A DNA stretch of 64,000 bases from assembly GCF_964355755.1 (NCBI RefSeq), contig NC_092675.1, forward strand, positions 4,128,312 through 4,192,311, read 5' to 3'. How positions within the stretch are numbered: the stretch's first letter is position 1; each line of letters starts with the position of its first letter. Positions 49,819 to 61,516 of this stretch are shown here, piece by piece. The stretch comes from Antedon mediterranea. Its lineage: Eukaryota > Echinodermata > Crinoidea > Comatulida > Antedonidae. A model generated the notes under the pieces. The model had not been told where the DNA came from and made no database searches. It saw only the letters and a program-made list of their open reading frames with translations. The position numbers and the translations under genes were made by a program.

Positions 49819-50197
49819 TATAGCTTAAAAAACAAGATGGTAGAAGGTGACGATTGCGTAATGATGCATAAAATTGTGTAGTTTCATTCCGCTCAGCCCC
49901 GTGAGCTGTACCTGTGAATTTAAATCTGCATTTTTATAACAACCACTGATGGCTAGAACTTCCAATTTATTCATTTCTCAAAAAAAAAGTCTTGTCTTTT
50001 ACGTCATCAGTGCTATATTGGTGATAATATACATAAATAGTGTTGAAGGCAATAATGAGTGCTATCTAGGTTACAACAACATATTTATTGAATAAAACCT
50101 CAAGCAGTTTTTAACCTGCTTCTTTCACTTATCAACCCAAGCACTTGGCCTATCAGAAGACAGAGTTGATGAACATGTGATATTAGCCTAGGTTTGT

Positions 50198-50333
50198 AAG
50201 CTCTGTCTACACTATCAAACTAGTTTGACAAAAAAAGTGTGATGTTCCTAAATATGGTAGTGATAAGACATGTCCATATATGGGCACATCACATTTTTTT
50301 GTCACATAAGGTTTGATACTGTAGACGGAGCTT
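50198..50333. mobile_element. Palindromic MITE, family A, copy 7
   Basis: A well preserved copy: AAGCTCTGTCTACACTATC at the left, and GATACTGTAGACGGAGCTT at the right with two changes. It lies about 570 bases beyond the EIF2D 3' minisatellite, between the convergent genes. Confidence 0.88.
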
Positions 50334-50903
50334 TACATTATTGCACCCGCTTAGATAAGCGCCTGGGATTTGCTGGGGGAAAGTATTACAATCCAATGTT
50401 ATTTTTACTGACATAGGCTGCTATTGTAAAAACTATTTTTAGAGACTTTTCCTAAAATTGCAATACAGTCAGCATAAATTTATTTTATTACTTTAATTTT
50501 ATTTGTAAATTAAATAAAAATGAAGAAAAATCAAGCATAGTTCATCAATAAAATGGTTTCAAAAACTAGTCTCAATGTCAACTTGAGATAATCAACAGAA
50601 TAGACCTGAAGTTATTATCAAGATTATTATTACATAGATCTCATCTTACCAACATGTATAGCAGGATTACAGTGCCAGTTTCATCAATCTAATTATAAGA
50701 AAATATACTTAATTAACTGATAATTATTAACAGTATATCTAACAAATTAGGATAGCATTATTTTGTATTACAGTATATCTATATTTAGAGACAAATTCAT
50801 AATTAAGTTACAATAGGAATTTGTGAATGCTTCAACCCAGCACAGCATATTATACATAGTCTACATACAGCACCTACATGTTACTAATATATATTTTTGC
50901 TAT

Positions 50904-51206
50904 TGGATTTTCTATATTTAGATTTTCTATATTCAGACATGGATTTTCTATAATTAGATTTTCTATATTCAGACATGGATTTTCTATATTTAGATTTTCT
51001 ATATTCAGACATGGATTTTCTATATTTAGATTTAGATTTTCTATATTTAGATATGGATTTTCTATATTTAGATATGGATTTTCTATATTTAGATATGAAT
51101 TTTCTATATTTAGATTTTTTATATTTAGATATGGATTTTCTATATTTAGATTTAGATTTTCTATATTTAGATATGGATTTTCTATATTTAGATTTTCTAT
51201 ATTTAA
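50904..51206. repeat. Minisatellite in the likely EIF2D 3' untranslated region
   Basis: An array built from TTTTCTATATTTAGATATGGA and shorter TTTTCTATATTTAGA modules (about 12, 18 and 21 bases) with TATTCAGACATGG variants at one end. It begins 37 bases after the EIF2D stop codon (minus strand), so it is probably transcribed in that mRNA. All three module sizes are multiples of 3, which keeps frames open on both strands; no coding is inferred. Confidence 0.9.
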
Positions 51207-51242
51207 AACAGTTATCTGTTATATAACCACTTGGGCCTGTCA

Positions 51243-54200
51243 TCACCTCTTCTTTCCTTTTCCCTTTTCTACACCACTTATATATTTTCTTGCTAAACCA
51301 TATTTATCTGTAAATAGAATAAAAAATATTTGTAAATAAGCAGTTGTTTACATTTCCTAAATAATCACATTGAAACAAATCAAAAGAAAACAATTACAAG
51401 ATCCATGCATGGTCCTACACCAGAAACTAATATTAATACTAAAGCAAGACAGTATTACTGTTATAGATGCATAATGCCCTATCTACACAATCAAACTTTA
51501 TGTGACTAATGTGATGTGCCCATATATGAAAATGATGATATCATATCACTACCATATTTAATAGGGCACATCACACTTTTTTGTCAAACTACTTTGATAG
51601 TGTAGACAGAGATTAACAGCATTATGGCAATTATAGGATGGCTTGTGTCTTCGGTACTACTGTACACCCGTTTTAAAGAATGAGAAACATCCTCGATTGC
51701 AATCAATCAAAATCAATTTTTATTCCATAAAACTAAGGATTTGTATAAAGATGTATGATTTTGTATTAATTATCCTAGACTGTATATTATGCTTATGATT
51801 TGTTTCAAGATGTCATCAACAATGGAAAGGGAACTCAAAATAGGAGTTGAACCAAGGACTAATGGTAACAAAAACTGAGAGAAATGAACATGGTAGGTAC
51901 CACCACACCATCCAACAAAGTTACCATGTTGTCCATCTACAGCATGGAAGTCAATTTTGTTTTTTGGTTGTATAATTATACGAGCATCTTTTCCTGACCA
52001 GTGTGAACTGTATGGTTGCTAGTTGCTATATTAAAGATGTATTGTCCCCCAAAAACATGAAAAATGAAGATTAATTAAATCAGACTTTGAATAGGTTATC
52101 TTGTAGTTTTAATAAAGTTAATCACTTCCGTAAAAAAAATCCAGAAAAATATGTTTTCACTTATAAAATAACATCAATGGTTAAATTCAACCAAAAATCC
52201 ATTGGCTGGCAGCCAATTTGATCATTTTTTCTTTAAATTCCAATTCCAATTTTTTCAGGTAAATACATTTTTATGTGCCATTAAAATGGAATATTACAAA
52301 AAAAAATAATGTTTTCAGGGGGATAATACATCTTTAAAAGAAATAATAGATTAATGTACTAACCAATTAACACTGTTGCTATATATTCAATCTGATTGCC
52401 TTGTACAAGTACTTGCACTCCTGCATTCTTGCCAGGTAGTGATGACACTGAAGTACTCGTGGCCACGCCTACTTGCACATCATGAGCAAATTGTTTAGGA
52501 TCAATTTTAAAAACTTCAAGATTGGTTACCAGCGTTACCTGTCAAGTGTATAATAAATAAAATTTAGGCTCTGTCTAGACTATCAAACTAATTTGACAAA
52601 AAAGTGTGATGTGCATGAATATGGTACTGATATGCCCAAATAAGGTAGTGATATGACATCATCACGTCCATATATGGGTACATCACATCACATAAAGTTT
52701 GATAGTGTAGACATAGCTTAAGACTTAATTAAACTAATTCCTCAACAGGTAAGGTACCCTTGAGCAAAAACTTAATGCTTGTATATTGAAGTAGATAACC
52801 AGCTACTATTGGCTGTATTCACTAATCAGACGTATTAAGGAAAATTTGTCAACTTACAAATTAAAATGGTTCTAAATGAATACTATTTCAGGTAAATTCT
52901 TAAATATTTATTGGTTTCAGGGAAATAATTTCACTTAAGTGTGATAGGTAAATATGGCCAATAGGAACTGGACTAATTTCATATTCATCAAATCATTGTT
53001 ATCATTCAACAAATAAAATGATTCTTACAAAACTTGTTATGCATATGAGTTTACCCAACACACTCACATGCAACTTGGTAATAAGGCTGTGAACATTAAT
53101 GTAATTTGTAACAATACGATTTTAACTTTTTAAAGATTTATAAATGTTACTGTTTATACACTTTTTGTCATTTTTTAGTCTGTTTATATATATGTATCTT
53201 TTTAATCGGATTTGCTGACAACCGACATTTCTTTGTTTTTTACGAAGACAAATAAAGTTTCATGTATCTTTTACCTATAGCGTGGTTCCCACTAGAACGC
53301 GACGCAGCAACAGATCGACGCAACAAGCTGTATTGCATAATCACAAGTAGGTTGCATTACGTTGTGTCACTAGTTGGAACCACGCTTTAGAAGTTAGAAT
53401 ATTGTCTATTGAATTAATATCAACCTTTTTGTTTCCAGCTTTCTGTACTACTGATATATTAATTGGTTGAATTTTTCCTTTTTTGACTGATTTACTACCT
53501 GCAACCTCTCCTGGAAACGCAACCTGGTAACCACCTTGCATCTTGTCGTAGAATCTAAAAACAAACAAAAAAGGAATGAAATTGAAAGATACTAATTGAC
53601 ACAGATAGTAAAGCATGATGAAAACATAACTGATGTTTACTAACTGGCACTGTACCAACAGATACAATGAACATAGATGATGGCGTACACATCTATTATG
53701 ACATCATCCGTGCTCAGAAAAATAAAAGAGAGGGGCGGTGACACAATCATCGATTACGCAGCAGCATCAATAAGATGTACTTGAGAAAACGAACGGAACA
53801 TTTGCCAAACGTAGTTGTAAGTACGATATTGTTGTATTTAATTATTTATGTTTAATTGGATCAACAACAAATAATTATTTAAATCCAGATGAATTTATTT
53901 CAAGATATACATTACAAAAAAAATAAAATAAATAAAATGTACTTTAGACAATAAGCTTTTGAATGAATCAATGATTACCTTGTGAATAACTGATCCCATT
54001 TTAAATGTGTGATGTATTCACCTTTGTTTACTACAGCATCTGAAAGGTGGGGATCCAACACAATCATACTACAACAGAAAATAAATTCATTCTTATATTA
54101 ATCAATGATTGTTTTACTGTGGAGGAACAAAAAATACAAATATGGTGAATCCAGTATCGGTAATGAACTTGAAAGGATGGAACAAAAACACTAAATCTCT

Positions 54201-57200
54201 GTCTACACTATCAAACTAGTTTGACAAAAAAAATGTGATGTACCACAATATAGTAGTAATGTGCCAAAATATGGTAGTGATATGACATCATCATGTCCAT
54301 ATATGGGCACATCCCATTTTTTTGTCACATAAGTTTGGTAAAAATAAATTATTGCATTATTTTTTTTTTACCTGGGATCATTAGCATCTACAAGTTGGTT
54401 CTCTTTTACATAGTCAGTTACAACGTCCTTAACCATGTTGCGTAATAACCAAGATCCTTTCCTTTAAAAACAAAAGTAACACTTGAAATAAAACCTCTGT
54501 CGAATTGAGACAAGCGAATACTGCATATTGTTTCTTTATCCCATATAATTGCATTTAGTCATCAGTATTAGTCAACCGAACACAATTCACTAACTTGTAT
54601 TGTGGTTGGAATATAGGAACCATTGCTGATGTTACTCCAAGCATCTCTACCACTTCAGGAGCTTGGTACGAATGCCTTGCCTCTTCCTTTTTTGCGACTT
54701 CATCCAAAGCCACAGTTGTTGCCCTTGATTGCTCAAGTTCCTCTGGTACCACAAACTTTCGTAGACTAAAAGAATTCAAAATAGATTAAGTATAGTAAAT
54801 ATAATAATATTGTGGTTATATAATAATAATAGTTCATTCTTATATAGCATATATAAGCAAGCTGTCAATGGGCTGCACATTTTTTTTGATCAAACACATA
54901 CTCCCATAATGCAGCTAGTAATCAGCGCAAAGTTGTGTCTTTATCTAACCGGGTACCCATTTTATACACCAGGGTGGAGAGGCAAATGTAAGTAAAATGT
55001 CTTGCCTAAGGATACTAGCAATGCGGCAAGAGTTGGATTTGAACCACGACCTCACGATCAGTAATCCAATGTCCAACACACTGCGCCACATACCCTCACT
55101 ATTTTGTGTAGTCAAGGAATACGGTTCAGATAATCATTGACGTTTTTAAGATGTAATTGATTCACATACTCATCATGTGACTTGTCAACACCCACAATAC
55201 TAATTACACCCTTGGAGGGTTCTTTTAACTCCAACAACCCTCGTTCCTTCATATGCTGTAAGAACTTGGACAGCTTCTTAAAACTTGTTTTCTTGATGTC
55301 AATTGATTTATTACTTGGACTGAAAGCAAACAAAAATGCATAAATATTGTATCATATATAATCATTCATTCAAAATTGAGGAGAAAAATTGAGTACAAAC
55401 TATTCCAAGCAACTTGATTAAAATAGCTGCTGCAGGCCACAGTGCCTCTGTCTGTCTTCAGTCCATGGACTGGTTATCAATGCTTTCGTAGTTCAGCTGG
55501 TAATGTTCTAGGTCAATTTCTTTTTCTATGTCAATAATTATCTGGTCAATGCTAGACCACTAGCTAAATGCATAAAATCAAGTTGATCTGATCAGCAGAT
55601 GTAATCAACATACTGTATCTTACCAGCATTTCTGGACATGTTGTGCATAAAATGTACTAGCTAGTAAAGGCAGGTCACTCTTCTTAACATATTTCAAACT
55701 GAATAAAAAACACTCCATTAACAAAACATCCATTTTTGCTGTGGGCGCAGAAAAAAAACACACAAATTAATATAAATTGTTATCAAATTTACATTTAGGT
55801 TGTCCAATACATGTGCGTGGCCAGAGTGTTTGTTTGTGTTTAAAGCATATATGATTTATCTACCAAAAATGCTGGCTGTGAGATTTGAGTCTTATATACA
55901 AGATGTACATTTTAAAGAATTTTGTTTGGCCATTTGATTTGATTTGATTTATTAGCATCTCATTAAAAAGACATACACAGTTTAAGAAAAAGAGATATAC
56001 AATTCAAAAATGTTAAAAATACAAAAACAGAGATGCAGGATAGCCCATGAAAGTCTCAATGTGAAACTTATTTCCAATGGGGTCCTCAATAACAAATTTA
56101 AAAAGACAATAACAAATATATATATATATATATATAACAATACATAAAACATACTTATAATTGGCATATATATAAAATCTTACTTTACCGATGGTTCATT
56201 TTCACGGGCTCTAATTTTAAGATATTCCTTAACTTTTAAAGTTTGCCAATTTGCTCACCTACTCTTTCTTCCAATGGTTCCTCTTCTACCTCTTCATCAT
56301 CCATTTCATTGGTATGTTCAAGGGTTAATTGATTAATTTCATTGCTACATTCCTGTGTAGCCCCAGAGTCTTCTTGAGTGTTGTCTGTTGCAGATTGGGA
56401 ACCATCTGTGGCTGCTCCTGTGCCGTCTGCTCCTGTGCCGTCTGCTCCTGTGTGTTCTGCTACTGCGTCGTCTGCTAACTGTTGTGAATCCTCCATATTT
56501 AGACATTTCATTGGTATTTGCGGTGGTGTGGTTTTGTCTCCATATTCCCTATTAGTTAAATAACCAATAGATATAATATATAAAAATATTGCAAATAAAG
56601 CACATGTTAAAAAAAGATATGCATTTTAAAGTTGATTTACCATAACTGATCGCCGTATGTATGAAGAGTCAGCACTCCTTTACCTCTCATACCACTAGCC
56701 AACATGTCTTCAGTTGACCAATGTGCAACACCCACACCGACGGCTGCCTGGTTACCAACAAGATTGACACCACACACGTCACCTTTACCGACGGTTGGAA
56801 GGTCACCAATTTTCACAACGCCTGGTAACATAAGATCTACAACATATACATTAAGATGCGTCACTGCTGAGTAATCGCTCAGTTGGTTTTCATTTTAAAC
56901 CAAAACAAATATCATACTATATTGTACAGTTACAATTGTATTTGTAGCCAAAAGGCAAATTAGTACAGTGGAATCTGGGAATATCACAGGAGGTCATGGA
57001 GACAATTTGGAAACATCCCACCCACCTTCAACCAGCACAATTACCTGATTCATACATCACTTACCTGCTCCTCCCTGCAACTTCTCTAAGACTGGTGGCC
57101 ATGTTGTGAAATATGGTAAAATATTAGGAAATTTCCACAAAGTATATACTGTATAAAAAGAAAGTAACCGAGTAATAATACTGTATAAAACATTAAACAT

Positions 57201-58961
57201 AAATAGTAAATGATGTTTTCAATTTAACTGCTGTAATTAATCTAGGCTTTAGTGCTATAATAATGGTAGGCAGTGGTGTATCTAGAGGAATTAACTATTC
57301 TGGTTACTAGGCTCAAATTACCAGTGTTGACATATGGTATTATTGTATGGGGTGCGGGAAACAAAGAAAATTTGGATTGCCTTCTTTTGCTTCAGAAAAG
57401 AGCTCTTAGGATTATTTGTAAGGTAGACTTTCATCATCCCTCTTCTCAGCTCTTTGTGAAAACGGGCACATTTAATATATTTGATTTGTATAAAAACAGT
57501 GTTTTAAATTTTATGTTTAAATACCAAAAAGGACAACTTCCAAAATGTTGTAATTCTTTATTCAGTTTATTTGATAATTATCATACATATAACACTCGAA
57601 ATAAAGACAAATATTGTATAAAATTAAAATCAACTAATATGGGTCAGCAAAGTATAGCATATAGAGGACCTAAGCTATGGAATCAACTTATAAGAAATAT
57701 AAGAGAGAGTGAAAATATATCAATATTTAAAAAACTATTACTAACTAAATGCATTAAGAGTTATAAAGAAACAATATATCTTTGCGAAAACAACATTTGT
57801 AAAATATGTCTAACATTAACTTAATTAATTACATTTTCGTATATATTCTGAGACTGTGAAGTATATATATATATATATATTATATTATAGTACGTTGTAT
57901 TTTCGTTCATTTATTTACTACATGAAAACATTTTTGTAATATATTTGTAAATTTATATTTTAAGTTAGGGTGCCACAGATTAAAAGCTTTGCTTGCTTGT
58001 GGTTACCCTGTTTTTCACACTTTATTGTACTTAATTTTTTATTTATATTTTTATGAATGTTGTGTGAAAAATAAAAGAATCAATCAATCAATCAAAATAC
58101 AACTAGTTATACAAGTTTACCATTTGTTGCCAATTTTCAATTATTAAAATATAAAAAGTTATTAGTTTTTTACCTGTCGGAAATAATTGCTTATCCTGTT
58201 CGAAGAACAATGGATTTTTTCCTAGGCAATATACAATGACACTTGTACCATTGTGTGTGTATAACTTTAATACAGACATCTCTTCTTTATTTGGTATTAA
58301 ATGTGCTACATCCTCATCCGCCAGAGAAGTAAATTGTTGTGAAACATGTGATTTTAGTTTTCGCCTGAAAAAAAAGTGTGAATGAATTGTTTCATGTAAG
58401 ATGTTTACTGATTTTTATCAATAATATATGAACATTGCAGATATTCACTCTCTTTGAAGTAGAAAGGCCAGTGCAAATTTGCTTAGTGGAAAATCAGCTT
58501 TAGCTAGCTAACACCACTGCATAAAGAATAGTAGGTAATAAAACGTGACAGATTTCAAATGCAACCGATATCATCATAAGGTCTTTTGTTCAGTTGTGCC
58601 TGTAATTCATGATTATCGTTCGTTATCGACTGATTTTGATTGAAGGAGGCCCTGCAAGTAGCACTTTATCTACATCCAAGTGTGTGCTGTCCAACCCAGG
58701 GGGATACACCGTTTTGGTTGCATGAAAAAGAGCTTCCTCCTCCTACTACTAGGCCTAGTATTACTACTACTCTACCGTACTCTAGACCTACACTACACAT
58801 AGCCTAGCCTCTAGTGTAGGCCGGCCTGCGTGCGGCCGGCCTAGGCCTAGTAGCTAGGCAGTGCCTTTTGGTGTCAACCAATAGTTATAGCGACGTTTAA
58901 ATTACCGATCAGAACCTTTGATTGCCGAATTGGACTTTATTCTGAACTTCTTAGTGAACAT
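51243..58961 (-). CDS. EIF2D: Eukaryotic translation initiation factor 2D (ligatin)
   Basis: Cytosolic factor that can deliver tRNA to the 40S ribosomal P site without GTP and helps recycle 40S complexes. Exons from start to stop: 58961-58906, 58364-58174, 57148-57065, 56836-56641, 56548-56259, 55738-55624, 55319-55170, 54765-54595, 54461-54372, 54068-53979, 53554-53425, 52538-52364, 51307-51243. All phases agree: 1803 nt, 600 codons plus TGA, close to the human length. Start MFTKKFRIKSNSAIKGSDR. Domains by codon: N-terminal domain 1-90, with VYTLWKFPN just before the PUA domain at ~95-176 (DLMLPGVV, GNQAAVGVGVAHWS), acidic variable linker 180-270, winged helix ~275-360 (DVLLMECFLFSLKYV, DIKKTSFKKLSKFLQ), SWIB/MDM2-like ~375-475 (KKGSWLLRNMVKD), SUI1 ~480-580 (NKKVTLVTNLEVF), basic C terminus RKYISGVEKGKGKKR. 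Exon 7 is cut at GA/GTATGT; reading further would run past the conserved junction to a stop. Confidence 0.97.
51476..51613. mobile_element. Palindromic MITE, family A, copy 8
   Basis: Within the last EIF2D intron. Left arm ATCTACACAATCAAACTTTA, right arm TTTGATAGTGTAGACAGAG. The interior contains CCATATATGAAAATGATGAT and GGGCACATCACAC. Confidence 0.82.
52031..52337. mobile_element. TTAA-flanked inverted-repeat element in EIF2D intron
   Basis: The left end TTAAAGATGTATTGTCCCCC is mirrored by GGGGGATAATACATCTTTAA at the right. The similarity extends to AAAACAT, giving about 28-base arms. TTAA sits at both ends. The right end is only 26 bases from the donor side of EIF2D exon 12. The interior is AT-rich and non-coding. 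Confidence 0.78.
52566..52719. mobile_element. Palindromic MITE, family A, copy 9
   Basis: In the EIF2D intron before exon 12, beginning 28 bases upstream of that exon on the gene strand. Left arm GGCTCTGTCTAGACTATC, right arm GATAGTGTAGACATAGCTT. The interior carries a partly duplicated centre (GGTACTGATATGCCC, then GGTAGTGATATGACA). Confidence 0.85.
53277..53390. mobile_element. MITE family B, copy 2
   Basis: Ends TAGCGTGGTTCCCACTAG and CTAGTTGGAACCACGCTTTA are near-perfect inverted repeats. It sits in the EIF2D intron about 35 bases past the exon 11 donor. Related to 11273-11418. Confidence 0.78.
54193..54340. mobile_element. Palindromic MITE, family A, copy 10 (right end lost)
   Basis: Left arm ATCTCTGTCTACACTATC is intact. 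The right arm stops after CACATAAGTTTGGTA, so the outer ~17 bases are missing. The interior has a doubled centre (AATATAGTAGTAATGTG, then AATATGGTAGTGATATG). Located in an EIF2D intron, near the exon 9 donor. Confidence 0.82.
54820..55099 (-). mobile_element. tRNA-derived SINE, copy 2
   Basis: Minus-strand relative of 19220-19535: head TATGTGGCGCAGTGTGTTGG, box B GGTTCAAATCC, shared body blocks and a tail of TATTATTATT. It lies in the EIF2D intron after exon 7 and in the same orientation as the gene, starting about 70 bases past the exon 7 donor. Confidence 0.85.
55925..56130 (-). mobile_element. Possible LINE 3' end with (AAATC)n tail
   Basis: On the minus strand, unique sequence ends in repeated AAATCAAATCAAATC after AATAAATC. 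This is the tail pattern of CR1/L2-like insertions. It lies in the EIF2D intron between exons 5 and 6. A TA microsatellite at about 56121 is next to it. Confidence 0.4.
57308..58097 (+). mobile_element. 5'-truncated LINE in antisense to EIF2D
   Basis: The + strand encodes about 170 residues without a stop: LPVLTYGIIVWG, LLLLQKRALRIIC, then YNTRNKDKY and IAYRGPKLWNQLI, ending FKKLLLTKCI. This is the C-terminal part of an L2/CR1/jockey-type reverse transcriptase. The catalytic YADD region would lie upstream and is absent. An AT-rich 3' end follows and terminates in AATCAATCAATCAATCAAA. The insertion lies in the intron between EIF2D exons 2 and 3. Confidence 0.85.
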
Positions 58962-59572
58962 ATTAAATTTGTAGAAATACTAGAACATCAAACTAATAAT
59001 TTGTTAAATGCAAAAGGGTGCTGCTCACAATATTGTCAATGTTGTATACATGTGTGTAAATTAATATGCAAGAGCCTGGATGAATGATTCATCTATAGGT
59101 AGCCAATCAAATCACTGCTAGGATCCACAATGAACCAACTTCCGAAATAGAAAAAATTTATGGAGGCAGCCATGTTTTAGATATCAGATCGCGTAATGAT
59201 GAAGTTCTTTTAACATTTTTGCGAATACAAAAAGTTTTTATAAAACAAAATTTATTTTAAATAGGCCATTTTTTGTATTAAATTTTTGTTTCGCGTTGCA
59301 AATTTTTGCAAATTCCAATATATTTAGAAATAAAGAATTGTTATTGGAAATTCTGGCGCAGTAAACCAATTATTTACCAAAATCATTTCATCGAAGTAAT
59401 AAGGCTTGGATATTTGGCGCGATTGTCCTCAAACTTGTCGTCAAAATAATGTATTTGACTACTTAACTTGTACGATTTTTTCACTAAATTTTCTCGATTG
59501 TGAAAGTTTAGTAATGGTTTAACAATTGTGAGAGTTTCTTTGTGAAGAGGATATATTCAGACCATTTTAAAG
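58962..59572. promoter_or_regulatory. Probable divergent promoter region of EIF2D and NIPBL
   Basis: The two genes start head to head. A CCAAT motif is at 59103-59107 and an E2F-like TTTGGCGC at 59413-59420. AAAG/GTAAGA at 59572/59573 is a good splice donor and could end a non-coding first exon of NIPBL, whose first coding exon is preceded by a splice acceptor. Transcription start sites are not visible, so the limits are inference. Confidence 0.4.
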
Positions 59573-61516
59573 GTAAGAAATATAACGTCTCAAATCGTAG
59601 GCCGTCATCTCATATGAATAGGAGAGGGCGCTAAAGTAGTTAGTAAGCAAGGGAGAAGTCCTTGCATGTTCGCGTCTGCTAGTTTTGTTCTTGCTAATGG
59701 TCTTGCAGACGATCAAATGGTAGGCCTAGAGGTTTTTCCACGTAAAGTGTGACACTAAACTCTGTATTTAAGAAATTTTGTTTATATAAACGTACATTTA
59801 CAGTAATATGTTAATACTTATAGTTATGCATTTTTATAACATTGTACAATTTATGCAAAATGTAGCATAATAATGTGAAATATTCTGTGTTTATTACTGG
59901 CCTGGCTGGGCCTTGCTTGCCTTCAGGCTGACGAAGTGAAATCCTGCACTAACTTAAATAGTGTTGTTCCATTTAGGACTAAGCTATGCCCGGTAGAATT
60001 TTATGATATAAAATGTAAGGTTTGAGTGTATACAATGTAAACAATTTGTGTTTAATGTTATTTAGATATTTAGATATTTGTTTGTTATTCTGTAATAAAA
60101 AACTATTACGAAATAGTTGACTGCTCCACCACTGTTTTACTAATGAATGAACAATTTTAACATGTTTCTTCTAGAAACAAATAGTGTGTTAATGAAAGTT
60201 ATGTCTGGACCCAACAATGCGTACATAAGTAAAGTATGACCCATCCAATTTGGTTTGAATTTTTGAATTAAAAAAATATGATTTAGATGATACTTTAGGC
60301 ATTCCAATATATATTATTTCCATGTAAAACATAGCTTTAATAACTATTGATTCCAAATAGGCCTAGCTAGCAATGATATTATTATAATATATTATATATT
60401 CCCTTTGAGGAAATACTCACAGGAATTGTAATACATCATGATTCAAAATTGTAAAAGAATTGTATTTCTTGATTAAAAATAAGTGGTAAATATGCTAATT
60501 ATCTTCCCTACTGGAAAAAAAAGAGTGACTTGAATATGGGACTAAATATTAATTATCACTTTTTTTAATTGTTCACTTCTTTCCTAAATGGTATTTTTTA
60601 ATTTATAAACAGTTATTAATTCAAAACTGTTATTTTGTCAAAGTAATGTGGCTGCAATAATGATTATGTAATAGTTGTGTTGACTATTGTTATAATTTAA
60701 TGGTTCAATGAATATTGAATTGTCTAAAGACAGTGCTGTCGCTGAATGGTCAATTGTCATGTTTCAAGCACAATTATAAACTTCAGGTCATACTAATCTA
60801 GGCCCGGTATCGCTAGGTAGGGCCTGGTAGGGTTTTATGATATAAAATGATTTAACTTGCATATATTTTTCTTTCCAGAAACAGTTTAAAATATTGTGAC
60901 ATTGCATGATTGTAGGCGGTCTTCAGTTTTGGAAATAAACATAATCAGTATTTTGACAGTTTTTTACATTAAAAATGTATAAAACCTAGAATTAAATATC
61001 ACAATAACAATAAATATAATGTTAGCATGTACTTGATATCATTTAATATCATAAATCCCTACCGGGTGATACCGGGAAAAAATTAGTACGACCCTTACCT
61101 TCATATTTTGTGTCAAAAATGTAAATGTTGAAATATGTTTACAGTGTATCTTTTTCATATACTGTATACACATAAATGTATGAGGCAGATTGTAGTCCAT
61201 TAATATAATTGAAATTATTTATACAGTACTGCCAAAAAAATCAATAAATGCTTCTTCTATTCTTTTGTCTTCAGTTAGTTGCCTCCCAGAAGGAAATGTC
61301 AATTATATCATTTACCCTTGCTTATAATACGCCCATGTTGTTATTGAACAGATTAAGTCATAGTTATGGTCAGTTTTTATTGGTAATAGCTTATTATATC
61401 AAATAGAGTGAATGTCTTTTTCAAACTTGATGAATAAATTAATCAAATTAGAAATTTGGCCTTTACAGATATTTTTCTGATGTGCCTAAAATAATGTTGT
61501 TTTTTTTCTTTTTCAG

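Noticed and set aside
50878-51339. 153-codon frame of FSIFRYG-like repeats and its opposite-strand mirror
   Set aside because: Translation of the minisatellite after the EIF2D stop. The frame also overlaps the last EIF2D exon on the other strand.
55112-55169. Extension of EIF2D exon 7 past 55170
   Set aside because: The frame continues for about 17 codons to a stop, but the GA/GTATGT donor at 55170 gives the right phase for exon 8 and restores family-like sequence (VDKSHDDLRKFVVPE).
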